Below are positions 25,229 to 31,764 of a stretch of 52,649 nt of DNA, piece by piece; within the stretch, counting starts at the first letter, position 1, and every line of letters starts with the position of its first letter. Source of the stretch: a virus. Below the pieces are notes generated by a model that did not search any database, was not told the origin of the DNA, and saw nothing but the letters and a program-made list of their open reading frames with translations. The stretch lies in IMG/VR virus record IMGVR_UViG_3300025096_000028, positions 1 to 52,649 of that record. One strand, written 5' to 3'. The translations under genes and the position numbers were made by a program.

Positions 25229-25596
25229 AATTCAGCCTCAAACCAACATTCACCAGTTTCTTTAATGCAATCTCTAATTTGTATTCCTAATTGTAATCTT
25301 GCATAATTAACTAATAATATACTAACATGTCTTTCATCTATCTTAAGATATTCTGCTAACATATTATCGTTATATCCACCACCTGGTCTTTTAAAGAATT
25401 TATTCATCTTTGTTAAAAATCCACGTAAATTTTTCTTACACTCTCTAATACCTTCTTCTGCTGCTTCTAAATCAGCTGCATGGTATTGTATATAAGAAGG
25501 TTCACATTCTGTTGCTCCAAAGTGTTCTCCATCATCTGAAGATTGTACAGCAAACCAGAATTTTCCTTCTATGTCTCCGTGATAATATCTACCCAT
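25225..25596 (-). CDS. phage protein of unknown function (GRYYHGDIEGKFWF type)
   Basis: Encodes 123 residues. The start GRYYHGDIEGKFWFAVQSSDD and the core ADLEAAEEGIRECKKNL resemble a conserved phage hypothetical I recall from several environmental phage genomes; no function is established. The start overlaps the preceding stop (TAATG), and the stop overlaps the next start (ATGA). Confidence 0.65.
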   Translation of the reverse strand: MGRYYHGDIEGKFWFAVQSSDDGEHFGATECEPSYIQYHAADLEAAEEGIRECKKNLRGFLTKMNKFFKRPGGGYNDNMLAEYLKIDERHVSILLVNYARLQLGIQIRDCIKETGECWFEAEL

Positions 25597-25739
25597 TATT
25601 TTTCTCTCCTTCTTCTAATTGAGCTTTGTTGATTATAAAACATAAATTCAAAACCCAGTTTATCTAATTTATCAATTAATTTTCCTATTCTTTCTTGTAA
25701 TCTAAATGCTTCTTCATATTTCTTTGCTTCTTTATTCAT
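25596..25739 (-). CDS. small charged helical protein
   Basis: Encodes 47 residues (MNKEAKKYEEAFRLQERIGK... ending RRRREK), one long amphipathic helix with a basic tail. GAAGGAGC lies eight bases before the ATG. The stop shares a base with the next ATG (TAATG) and the start overlaps the gene before it by eight bases. It fits the packing of the operon, but no family is known. Confidence 0.6.
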   Translation of the reverse strand: MNKEAKKYEEAFRLQERIGKLIDKLDKLGFEFMFYNQQSSIRRRREK

Positions 25740-26004
25740 TTTTATGCTCCTTCAATTTATCATTAACTTTTTTAACGTTTTGGTAAAGTTTTTGATATTT
25801 ATTATCATGGAAGATAATATTATTTTTATTCAAGTGTCCCTCGTGTTTAATACTCCAAGTAGTATCTTCTTTAGTATCTTCTATTTCCTCTTCTGTAGGT
25901 ATATGGGGCATAGGATACTTGTCTACTCCGTCTTCAAAGTCTTCTGCATATCTAAGTTTATAATCATCCATTTTTTCTATTTCTTTTTTCTTAAAATATC
26001 CCAT
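25732..26004 (-). CDS. small charged protein, unknown function
   Basis: Encodes 90 residues, mostly charged: GYFKKKEIEKMDDYKLRYAEDFEDG, then PMPHIPTEEEIEDTKEDTTW and a lysine/asparagine-rich end. The ATG overlaps the preceding stop (TAATG). No motif recognised. Confidence 0.6.
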   Translation of the reverse strand: MGYFKKKEIEKMDDYKLRYAEDFEDGVDKYPMPHIPTEEEIEDTKEDTTWSIKHEGHLNKNNIIFHDNKYQKLYQNVKKVNDKLKEHKNE

Positions 26005-26252
26005 TACATTCTACTCCCTGCTGTAATTTCATCGTATTTATCTTTATTGCCTCCGCATTCTTCGGCAATCTTTTCACACCAATCAAAGTATGTCATTGGA
26101 GACACTTCATCATTGCAATTATTACACCAATAATTAGTATAATCATCTGGTTCTGTAATCTTACCAGTGTTCATATTAACCCATGCTTTTTCATCTACTT
26201 CTTCTGTACCGCAATAATCGCATACCCACATATCATCCATATCTTTGCTCAT
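26004..26252 (-). CDS. small zinc-ribbon-like protein
   Basis: Encodes 82 residues with VCDYCGTEEVD (C11xxC14) and YWCNNCNDEV, two CxxC pairs about 30 residues apart, the layout of a zinc ribbon. Such small phage proteins can bind nucleic acid or modulate host proteins, but the target is unknown. It overlaps both neighbours by a few bases. Confidence 0.65.
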   Translation of the reverse strand: MSKDMDDMWVCDYCGTEEVDEKAWVNMNTGKITEPDDYTNYWCNNCNDEVSPMTYFDWCEKIAEECGGNKDKYDEITAGSRM

Positions 26253-26482
26253 CTTTCATCCTTTTTTCTAAATTGCTCTATCCATGTATTTTGATATTTT
26301 TTAGGAGATGATAGACCTGAAAATATCCACCAACCTCTACCATTTTCTTTTGCAAGTTTTTCAGATATTTCATTATGCTCTTTTGTATAAGCATAAACTG
26401 TTTTATAACTTTTAAGTCTTTCTTCAAAACTGCTTTCACATTTTAAGGGATTGTTGTTTTTATCATGTAAACTTAAACTCAT
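26249..26482 (-). CDS. small protein, unknown function
   Basis: Encodes 77 residues (starts MSLSLHDKNNNPLKC; contains GRGWWIFSGLSSPKKYQNTW). An AAAAAGGAG site lies about seven bases before the ATG. It is the first gene downstream of the structured noncoding block at 26483-26946, and that block's last stem ends about 24 bases before the ATG, so its translation could depend on that structure. No family recognised. Confidence 0.6.
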   Translation of the reverse strand: MSLSLHDKNNNPLKCESSFEERLKSYKTVYAYTKEHNEISEKLAKENGRGWWIFSGLSSPKKYQNTWIEQFRKKDER

Positions 26483-26506
26483 ATTTTTTTCTCCTTTTTA
26501 AGTTTT

Positions 26507-26574
26507 CAGAACTGAGATAGGATGTCCTAAATTAATAGAACTAATTATTTCCTACATCACCTACCTCTATTCTG
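26507..26574 (-). repeat. conserved stem element, copy 1
   Basis: On the minus strand CAGAAU-A-GAG pairs with CUC-A-GUUCUG, an A-A mismatch between two helices; the inner helix goes on as GUAGG with CCUAU (one G-U). The closing 14 bases on each side match copy 2 at 26822-26896. The 3' end lies about 24 bases before the start codon of the gene ending at 26249. Confidence 0.7.
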
Positions 26575-26821
26575 ATGTTATAGAAAGATTCGCTTCAAAT
26601 ATGAGCTCAAACTCTGTCCCCAACCGATTATATTAAAGGTATCGCCCTAGGGTTCGGTCCGTCATTGAGTTTTACGATATAAGTTTTCTTCATATCAACT
26701 TTCTAATTATTACTACAGAATAAGGCAAAACCTTGTGTACCTGGTATTGAATAGTTATCGGTCTTCAACTATCACAAGGAATGATTACATGTGCGTCTTC
26801 TGTAGTTTTACTAGCAAGTTT

Positions 26822-26896
26822 CAGAACTGAGGTGAGGCTTTGTTGGAATGATTTAATCGGTTTTCCTAAAGTTCCGAACCTTCCACCTCTATTCTG
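26822..26896 (-). repeat. conserved stem element, copy 2
   Basis: On the minus strand CAGAAU, A, GAGGUG pairs with CACCUC, A, GUUCUG: two six-pair helices around a single A-A mismatch. Both sides keep the same sequence as copy 1 at 26507-26574, while the inner loops differ, as expected for a duplicated functional stem. Confidence 0.7.
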
Positions 26897-26946
26897 ATTT
26901 AAGCCACTCAGGAACCTTTATTAAGAAGCTATCTCCTTTTAGGAAC

Positions 26947-27720
26947 CTAAGCTCTTGCTAATCTTGTTATTGTTGGATAAATCTGATTCTCCATAATATG
27001 AATAGACTCTCTATCTCTATGTGCAACGTGTGTCGCTACATAAGTACAAGCATTCAATAAATCCCAATATGTATTCATATTATTATTTAAACAATACCTT
27101 GTAAAATCTTCCATATATTGTTGTGGAATCAATTTAGCCATATCAACTAAATGTTTACTTCTTAACTTAGTCTTTGTTAGTCTTGGAAATTCTGTTTCAA
27201 ACATCTGAACTAACATAGCAACTGTATCAGTAATAGTACTATCTATTTCACCAATACTAGTATTATTATTCTTATGTACAGCTTTCTTCTTTGTTAAGAC
27301 ATTACCAATTGTCAATCCATTTAAGCATACAAGCCTAAATGCACCACCCATAATATTAACAGATGTAGTACCATCGTAACTATTTGCTACTATTAATTGT
27401 GGATTTATTAAATCTCCTTTTTCAATTTTAACTTCAGTCTTAGGGAAATTCCATTTCCAAATAGCTCTTTGACCATTTGAGAATGTTCTAGCTTCTGATA
27501 ACTCAGCACCAGAACCTTTTAATACTTTTTGAACTTTATTAACAACTGATTTGTTGTCAACTACTTTGTATTCATCAGTCATACAAGATAATACATCTCC
27601 TGTATCTTCTCTTATGATGAATTTATGACCTGTTCCTTCTGTTCTCATTACATCATCTGCGAGAACTGCTGGAACCTCCTTTACTGGAAACAGCGTTTCC
27701 TCCATTGCTACTATAGACAT
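26947..27720 (-). CDS. DUF932 family protein
   Basis: Encodes 257 residues. The order of GHKFIIREDTGDVLSCMTDEYKVVDN, RAIWKWNFP, LIVANSYDGTTSVNIMGGAFRLVCLNGL and a helical C-terminal half matches the DUF932 (phage/plasmid-like) family, common in phages and plasmids. Its biochemical role is not established; it often sits among replication and recombination genes, as here. AGAGGAG lies eight bases before the ATG. Its first 68 bases are overlapped by the end of the preceding gene in another frame. Confidence 0.8.
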   Translation of the reverse strand: MSIVAMEETLFPVKEVPAVLADDVMRTEGTGHKFIIREDTGDVLSCMTDEYKVVDNKSVVNKVQKVLKGSGAELSEARTFSNGQRAIWKWNFPKTEVKIEKGDLINPQLIVANSYDGTTSVNIMGGAFRLVCLNGLTIGNVLTKKKAVHKNNNTSIGEIDSTITDTVAMLVQMFETEFPRLTKTKLRSKHLVDMAKLIPQQYMEDFTRYCLNNNMNTYWDLLNACTYVATHVAHRDRESIHIMENQIYPTITRLARA

Positions 27721-28138
27721 TTTTATACTCTCCTCTTTCTACTTTTACTTTCTTTGGTGTTCTACCAAACTTTTTTATTTCATTTTTTAACATCTTATCT
27801 TCATTTTCATATCCAGATACTATCATTTGCTGTAAATATGCAAATCCTTTACCTTGATATACGTGTTCATCCATATTGTATCTGTATACGATACGTTCTA
27901 TTGTTTCATCAGGTATATTAGATATTGCTTGCAGGAAATAGAATGTCTTTTGATTATCCTTCTCAGAAGGAATATTTTGTCGAATTAATTTTATAACTCT
28001 TTGTAATCTTCTTTGACATAATTGATTTCTTTTTTCCAAAAGCGAAATGATACGCCTTGTTGGGTTGTATTTTCTTGTGCTGTCGTGTCCACATGCTACG
28101 CACTTCATACCTTTTTCACTTCCGTATGAGCTGACCAT
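27653..28138 (-). CDS. zinc-finger-containing protein with Ser/Gly tail
   Basis: Encodes 161 residues from the ATG at 28138 (AAAGG about nine bases upstream), or 151 from the ATG at 28108, which overlaps the preceding stop as ATGA. A single KCVACGHDSTRKYNPTRR knuckle near the N-terminus precedes a basic helical domain (QRRLQRVIKLIRQ). The last 20 residues are Ser/Gly/Arg-rich and lie in the 68-base overlap with the DUF932 gene, so they may be a by-product of that overlap. Nucleic-acid binding is plausible; no family recognised. Confidence 0.6.
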   Translation of the reverse strand: MVSSYGSEKGMKCVACGHDSTRKYNPTRRIISLLEKRNQLCQRRLQRVIKLIRQNIPSEKDNQKTFYFLQAISNIPDETIERIVYRYNMDEHVYQGKGFAYLQQMIVSGYENEDKMLKNEIKKFGRTPKKVKVERGEYKNVYSSNGGNAVSSKGGSSSSRR

Positions 28139-28317
28139 ATATGTTTACCTTTATAATAGCTTTCATTGTTTTTAAAATGACTTCTGTTTGGTAATGTCAA
28201 AACTAGTACTTCTGCATTTATTTCACAACCCAATAATATACCTTCTGTACCATTTTGGTTAAACATATCACCAACATTTAAATCTTTTAAAAACATTTTT
28301 CCTTTACTACACTTCAT
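28105..28317 (-). CDS. small beta-rich protein, unknown function
   Basis: Encodes 70 residues (KMFLKDLNVGDMFNQNGTEGILLGCEINAEVLVLTLPNRS) with alternating hydrophobic strands typical of a small beta barrel. It ends on the ATGA overlapped start of the next gene. No family recognised. Confidence 0.6.
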   Translation of the reverse strand: MKCSKGKMFLKDLNVGDMFNQNGTEGILLGCEINAEVLVLTLPNRSHFKNNESYYKGKHIWSAHTEVKKV

Positions 28318-28319
28318 TT

Positions 28320-28532
28320 TTACCTCATATTCTCTTTAATTTCATGTTCTCTTCTTTTTTCTATTACTTTTACTTGTATTTCTTTTAAGTCTTTCTTTAA
28401 TGTTTCATATGGTACTTTCCATTTCCCATTATCTACACAAGGGACAACTGCTGACTCTAGCATGCCAAGACTATTTATTAATAATCCTATTTCATTGTCA
28501 CTTAATTTAATTGTTACTACTGCTTCGTTCAT
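28320..28532 (-). CDS. small helical protein, unknown function
   Basis: Encodes 70 residues with VVTIKLSDNEIGLLINSLGMLESA and a lysine-rich helical end. It overlaps the preceding gene by 26 bases. The NEIxLLINSLxxLES pattern recalls small phage helical hypotheticals. No function is known. Confidence 0.6.
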   Translation of the reverse strand: MNEAVVTIKLSDNEIGLLINSLGMLESAVVPCVDNGKWKVPYETLKKDLKEIQVKVIEKRREHEIKENMR

Positions 28533-28692
28533 TTTCTTTTTCCCATTCGTCTTTTACAATAAAATCAATCATGTCATTGCTTACTGGTTTTTCATTTGAA
28601 TCTATTCCTAGATTTATTTTTATACGTTGTATAATTTTATTCCAAACAGTATTAACACGTCTTAATTCTTCTGCATGTTTAAGTTTATCCAT
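28507..28692 (-). CDS. small helical protein downstream of structured RNA
   Basis: Encodes 61 residues (MDKLKHAEELRRVNTVWNK...). The ribosome site GGAGG at about 28697-28701 lies immediately after the 3' side of the long stem at 28705-28718/28786-28799, so folding of the leader could control ribosome access. No family recognised. Confidence 0.6.
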   Translation of the reverse strand: MDKLKHAEELRRVNTVWNKIIQRIKINLGIDSNEKPVSNDMIDFIVKDEWEKENERSSSNN

Positions 28693-29010
28693 GATACCTC
28701 CTTATATATAAGGGCTTGGGTAGCCAACCTTTCTCAACTTTTCTTCCATAGAATCCGTTTGGAATTCCTGGACCAAAGCATAAAACAAGCCCTCATATAA
28801 TTTACAAAATTATCTTTAGAAAACAAAGGGAATTAGTAATCCCACATGACATTTATATTACGTTGTCGTACGTACTGGTGGAGTTTCGCATTTTATTTCG
28901 CTCTCCCTTTATTCTCTAAATCTTATAAGTTAAGTGCCTAAAAATCTAGTAGATAACCGAATATAAACTAGACAAAAGACACTTTAACTTACTCTCGCAA
29001 CATATGCCAT
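28693..29010 (-). ncRNA. 318-base gap with three structured RNA domains
   Basis: No gene with a usable start is seen. Three folded units fill the gap (+ strand coordinates). One: 28705-28718 pairs with 28786-28799 (GGGCTTG with CAAGCCC plus TATAT/ATATA), its only + strand mismatch (A-C) becoming U-G on the minus strand, with inner hairpins TTTGG/CCAAA and GGT/ACC. Two: TTTAGA (28815-28820) with TCTAAA (28915-28920), then AAAGGGA (28825-28831) with TCCCTTT (28904-28910). Three: AAGTTAAGTG (28927-28936) with CACTTTAACTT (28980-28990, one bulge) around TCTAGT (28945-28950) with ACTAGA (28967-28972). The first stem abuts the ribosome site of the next gene. No known RNA family recognised. Confidence 0.55.
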
Positions 29011-29574
29011 TTAGAATGGCAAATCATCTGCTTCTACCTCTTCTGAGGATAATTTATCTCCATCATCCCAAGGATGAACGTTTGTAACTTTTAAAGATGT
29101 TTTCTTTTCTCCATCTTTATTAGTAAAACTTGTTTCTCTTAATTCTATCAAACAAGGAAAACCAATTACATCTGATTCTTCTACTTCACCAAGAACTACA
29201 TTTCCTTCTTTATCTGAAGGGAACTTTACATTTATTCCTTCAAAGAATTCTTTGTATCTTTTGTTCTTCCAACCTTCTCCTTCTTTAGGACTAGGTGTTA
29301 ACCATACACCTTTATCAACTCTGTATTCTCTACCTGTAACATATGCTGCACTAATAGTTTCACCTGTTGGTACATAATTACCATTGTTATCTTTAGTTAA
29401 TTTAGGTACTTCTAGTTTATTTGCTTCTTCAGCAACACGAAAAGTTAAATTGAATACTGTACTTCCATTGTATTCACTAGATTGAAATTTACTAACGTGA
29501 GCTGGATAAGTTGCTTCAGCTACTGGTGTAAAATCATTATCTTTTTCGTTATATATTGCATCTACTTCTTTCAT
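29011..29574 (-). CDS. single-stranded DNA-binding protein (SSB-like)
   Basis: Encodes 187 residues. A beta-rich body (YPAHVSKFQSSEYNGSTVFNLTFRVAEE; IGFPCLIELRETSFTNKDGEKKTSLKVTNV) suits an OB fold, and the acidic C-terminal tail ends in EADDLPF, the hallmark tip by which SSB proteins recruit replication and repair partners. It sits among the annealing protein and helicase genes. It should coat single-stranded phage DNA. The family is a phage-type SSB rather than a close relative of the bacterial one. Its stop is followed by the structured gap. Confidence 0.75.
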   Translation of the reverse strand: MKEVDAIYNEKDNDFTPVAEATYPAHVSKFQSSEYNGSTVFNLTFRVAEEANKLEVPKLTKDNNGNYVPTGETISAAYVTGREYRVDKGVWLTPSPKEGEGWKNKRYKEFFEGINVKFPSDKEGNVVLGEVEESDVIGFPCLIELRETSFTNKDGEKKTSLKVTNVHPWDDGDKLSSEEVEADDLPF

Positions 29575-29840
29575 TTCATCTCCCCTTCTGTATGTTCAAT
29601 GATTAGTTCATTTATTTTATGTTTAAGCTCAGTCATCTCTTTAGAGTACTTTGCTCCTTTGAGTCCAGCGAAATATAACATAGGTGATACCCAAGTGTTA
29701 TCTCCTGTTTTAATATATCTACGATTGACTCCTCTACCTGCACTTATCTCTCCATTATTTCTCATTTCTTCAAATTGCGAATTTGTTAAAATGCCTTTTT
29801 CTAATAAGTCCGTAGCTTGTTTTATTGTTAGTTTACCCAT
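29571..29840 (-). CDS. small helical protein, unknown function
   Basis: Encodes 89 residues from the ATG at 29840 (MGKLTIKQATDLLEKGILT), chosen because AAGGAGG lies six bases upstream; an in-frame ATG at 29864 lacks such a site. KLTIKQATDLLEKGILTNSQFEEMRNNGEIS resembles a helix-turn-helix-like or short helical hairpin, followed by basic RRYIKTGDNTWVSP. Could bind DNA; no family recognised. The stop overlaps the SSB start (ATGA). Confidence 0.6.
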   Translation of the reverse strand: MGKLTIKQATDLLEKGILTNSQFEEMRNNGEISAGRGVNRRYIKTGDNTWVSPMLYFAGLKGAKYSKEMTELKHKINELIIEHTEGEMK

Positions 29841-30102
29841 CTGTTTCCTCCTTAGGTTCTTCAATACTATAAGACAAATAACTTTGATTAATATTTAAAT
29901 TAATATAATTATTCCTAGCAAAGTCATCAGTTGTTTTCATAACAAATGTTAGCATTGGCTTTCCATGATATAGTTTAGTTCCTGTAAATACTGCATTACG
30001 AAACTCTTTACCATCATTTACTCCAATAGTATAACTATTATTTGTTTGATATAGTTCATCTCTATAGTTTTCTTTTGGTTTATTTATTTCACTTAATTTC
30101 AT
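29833..30102 (-). CDS. small protein, unknown function
   Basis: Encodes 89 residues with beta-strand character (NSYTIGVNDGKEFRNAVFTGTKLYHGKPMLTFVMK) and an acidic end EEPKEETDG. It overlaps both neighbours by four to eight bases. No family recognised; the position between the SSB and annealing protein genes suggests a DNA-metabolism accessory. Confidence 0.6.
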   Translation of the reverse strand: MKLSEINKPKENYRDELYQTNNSYTIGVNDGKEFRNAVFTGTKLYHGKPMLTFVMKTTDDFARNNYINLNINQSYLSYSIEEPKEETDG

Positions 30103-30701
30103 TTAGCTGCTCTCTTTTTATCAAGTTCATCTATATTCTTTTTTACTTTATCAGCTTTACGCTTCAATTTTGCATAAGCTGCTTTATAGTTAGAATCATC
30201 AACTGTTCCTTCTCCAATTTCTGCAACTACTTTAGCTTCATATTCTTTATCACCAATAATAGCAAGTAAATCTAAAATAGATTTGTATTGCTCTTTATTC
30301 AATGCATCTGGAGCTTGTGGTAAATCTTCACCAGCATAGATATATAAAGATAAACCATGTAAAGATATTGCTTTAGCTAAACAACGTTGTATTGAATTGT
30401 TTACTTGAAAAGCATTAGGTTCCATTACAGTTTTATTCATATGGTCTAATACTGGATGTACTTGTGTTCTTTCTATATCATTTACAGTTACTGTTACTTG
30501 CACAAATGCACCAGCATCAGTACGCATATAAGGTGATTCTGTGTTAACCACATCTGCAAATGTATGTACACGCCACGTTGCTTCTGGAAAGTTTTCTAAT
30601 AATATTCTAACTGCCCATGCCCAAGAAAGATATGTAAATTTACCTTTCTTTTCTGTATGTTCACTTACATCTATTTTACTTAATTTTTCGAATACACTCA
30701 T
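30099..30701 (-). CDS. single-strand annealing protein, DUF1071/Sak-like
   Basis: Encodes 200 residues. GKFTYLSWAWAVRILLENFPEATW, then AGAFVQVTVTV, QVHPVLDHMNKTV and AFQVNNSIQRCLAKAISLHGLSLYIYAGEDLP match the DUF1071 family, described as Sak-type single-strand annealing proteins of phages. The C-terminal third is a lysine-rich helix. It would anneal complementary single strands during recombination-dependent replication, working with the SSB-like protein (29011-29574) and the Cas4/RecB-like nuclease (31765-32493). The GGGGGG before the ATG serves as ribosome site. Confidence 0.85.
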   Translation of the reverse strand: MSVFEKLSKIDVSEHTEKKGKFTYLSWAWAVRILLENFPEATWRVHTFADVVNTESPYMRTDAGAFVQVTVTVNDIERTQVHPVLDHMNKTVMEPNAFQVNNSIQRCLAKAISLHGLSLYIYAGEDLPQAPDALNKEQYKSILDLLAIIGDKEYEAKVVAEIGEGTVDDSNYKAAYAKLKRKADKVKKNIDELDKKRAAK

Positions 30702-30897
30702 CTAAACCCCCCCAATAGTCATATAAGTCATCAAAGTTACTAATAATCTTTGCCCAAGTAGCCCTGTCTATCCCAACTGAGTTTCTTGCTTGTGGACTAT
30801 ACATATTATGTTGTCCATCTTGTCTAACTTCTAAGAATTTAATCCATTCATCTTTCTTAACAAGTTTATTTTCTGATATTTCTTTATCTTTTAACAT
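30676..30897 (-). CDS. small protein, unknown function
   Basis: Encodes 73 residues (VKKDEWIKFLEVRQDGQHNMYSPQARNSVGIDRATWAKIISNF). GGAGGATTTAG precedes the ATG. It overlaps the annealing protein gene by 26 bases and the gene before it by seven. The compact helical sequence with conserved-looking MYSPxAR is similar to small phage hypotheticals, but no function is known. Confidence 0.6.
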   Translation of the reverse strand: MLKDKEISENKLVKKDEWIKFLEVRQDGQHNMYSPQARNSVGIDRATWAKIISNFDDLYDYWGGLDECIRKIK

Positions 30898-31514
30898 ATT
30901 CTAAATCCTCCTGATTGTCTACAAAATTTTGAAAATTGTATTACATTTTCTTTATCGAAAGGGTATCTTCCACCCCAATCTTCTTTGTCATTTAGTTTAT
31001 CCCAAAGTTTTCTAAAGTCTTCTGGATAATCTATAGGTGCTATATCTTCTTTACCAGTAGCTTTACGAACAATTTCTCGTAATTCTTCCTTTTCTTTAGA
31101 TATTGCTTCATTAATTATTCTTGCTTTTTCAACTCCAGCCATTACATCTTTTTCAATAGTATCAACTGTTCCGTCTTTTATTAATACATCTAATAAATCA
31201 GCCATAGCTAATGCTTTTTCTTCTGAAATCAAATGATTATCATTAAATGAACCACCAGCCATATCTTCTTCAGTTAATACATCTTCGCAAACATTACAAA
31301 CAAAGTTCCACATTTGTCTCCACCACCAAACATTATTTCTAAAATAATCACCTGGATTAGTCTCTCTTAACTGTTTTTGTAATTCATAATACTCTTCTTT
31401 CTGTTCATCAGTTATTTTATTATCTTCCCACAATCTATCTAATTCTTCTCTTCTGTTTAAATCATCTTCCATTGCGTTATTCTTAGGGTTTTCACCATAT
31501 AAATCAAATCCCAT
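30891..31514 (-). CDS. conserved phage protein of unknown function
   Basis: Encodes 207 residues. GFDLYGENP at the start, then PGDYFRNNVWWWRQMWNFVCNVCEDVLTEED and KALAMADLLDVLIKDG, ending FSKFCRQSGGFRIC. This YFRNNxWWWRxxW pattern is one that I recall in a widespread phage protein without known function. A CNVC pair and conserved tryptophans are the notable residues. The gene starts with GGAGGAG at an ideal distance and follows the preceding stop by one base. Confidence 0.7.
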   Translation of the reverse strand: MGFDLYGENPKNNAMEDDLNRREELDRLWEDNKITDEQKEEYYELQKQLRETNPGDYFRNNVWWWRQMWNFVCNVCEDVLTEEDMAGGSFNDNHLISEEKALAMADLLDVLIKDGTVDTIEKDVMAGVEKARIINEAISKEKEELREIVRKATGKEDIAPIDYPEDFRKLWDKLNDKEDWGGRYPFDKENVIQFSKFCRQSGGFRIC

Positions 31515-31515
31515 C

Positions 31516-31740
31516 TTATTCTCCTCCGTATCTCTTTTTAAATCGTTTAATTTTAGCTATTATATCTTCAGCTACTGTTGCATCTTTGTCGTTAAACATA
31601 AGTCTTATTCTCGTTGGGAGCACCACATCAGAATTACACACACTACAACACTTTCCATTATTAATAGGCTCAGCATTATGTCCGTATGGGTCATCATGTT
31701 CTCCTCCACATATACTACATTCTAGTTTTTTATCTTTCAT
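31516..31740 (-). CDS. small zinc-binding phage protein
   Basis: Encodes 74 residues: ECSICGGEHDDPYGHNAEPINNGKCCSVCNSDVVLPTRI. Two CxxC pairs with a histidine between them suit a treble-clef or zinc-ribbon site; this CxxCGGxH...GHNxxP...CCxxCN pattern is common in phage early regions. Function unknown; a nucleic-acid or protein adaptor is inferred. GGAGGAAC lies before the ATG. Confidence 0.7.
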   Translation of the reverse strand: MKDKKLECSICGGEHDDPYGHNAEPINNGKCCSVCNSDVVLPTRIRLMFNDKDATVAEDIIAKIKRFKKRYGGE

Positions 31741-31764
31741 CTAAGTTCCTCCGTATTATATAGT

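Larger units (their letters stand above)
26483..26946 (-). ncRNA. 464-base gap with a putative multi-domain structured RNA
   Basis: No convincing gene lies here. Read on the + strand, four folded units lie in a row. Unit one (26507-26574) and unit four (26822-26896) share one stem, listed separately. Unit two has AAACTC (26609-26614) pairing with GAGTTT (26667-26672) and ACCGA (26623-26627) with TCGGT (26654-26658). Unit three nests CTACAGAA (26713-26720) with TTCTGTAG (26798-26805), CCTTGTG (26731-26737) with CACAAGG (26773-26779), and ATAGTT (26751-26756) with AACTAT (26767-26772), all perfect. Mismatches in the shared stem become U-G pairs on the minus strand, the direction of the operon. 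It may be a stable RNA, a riboregulatory leader or an RNA-processing region. No known family recognised. Confidence 0.55.

Noticed and set aside
25744-26133. 129-residue open frame on the + strand
   Set aside because: Antisense to well-packed leftward genes with ribosome sites; Phe/Ile/Ser-rich composition typical of reverse-strand shadows in AT-rich DNA.
26628-26693. 21-residue minus-strand frame MKKTYIVKLNDGPNPRAI
   Set aside because: Only a weak AGAAAG ribosome site and it overlaps paired helices; kept as a note within the structured-RNA finding.
28690-28792. minus-strand frame reading GPGIPNGFYGRKVEKGW up to a stop
   Set aside because: Protein-like in appearance but bounded upstream by TGA with no start codon; it overlaps the long stem. 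A frameshift or decayed gene cannot be excluded.
28702-28800. tRNA-like acceptor (GGGCUUG with CAAGCCC, seven pairs)
   Set aside because: No T-arm (GTTCRAN) before the 3' side and no proper anticodon arm; the stem extends beyond seven pairs.
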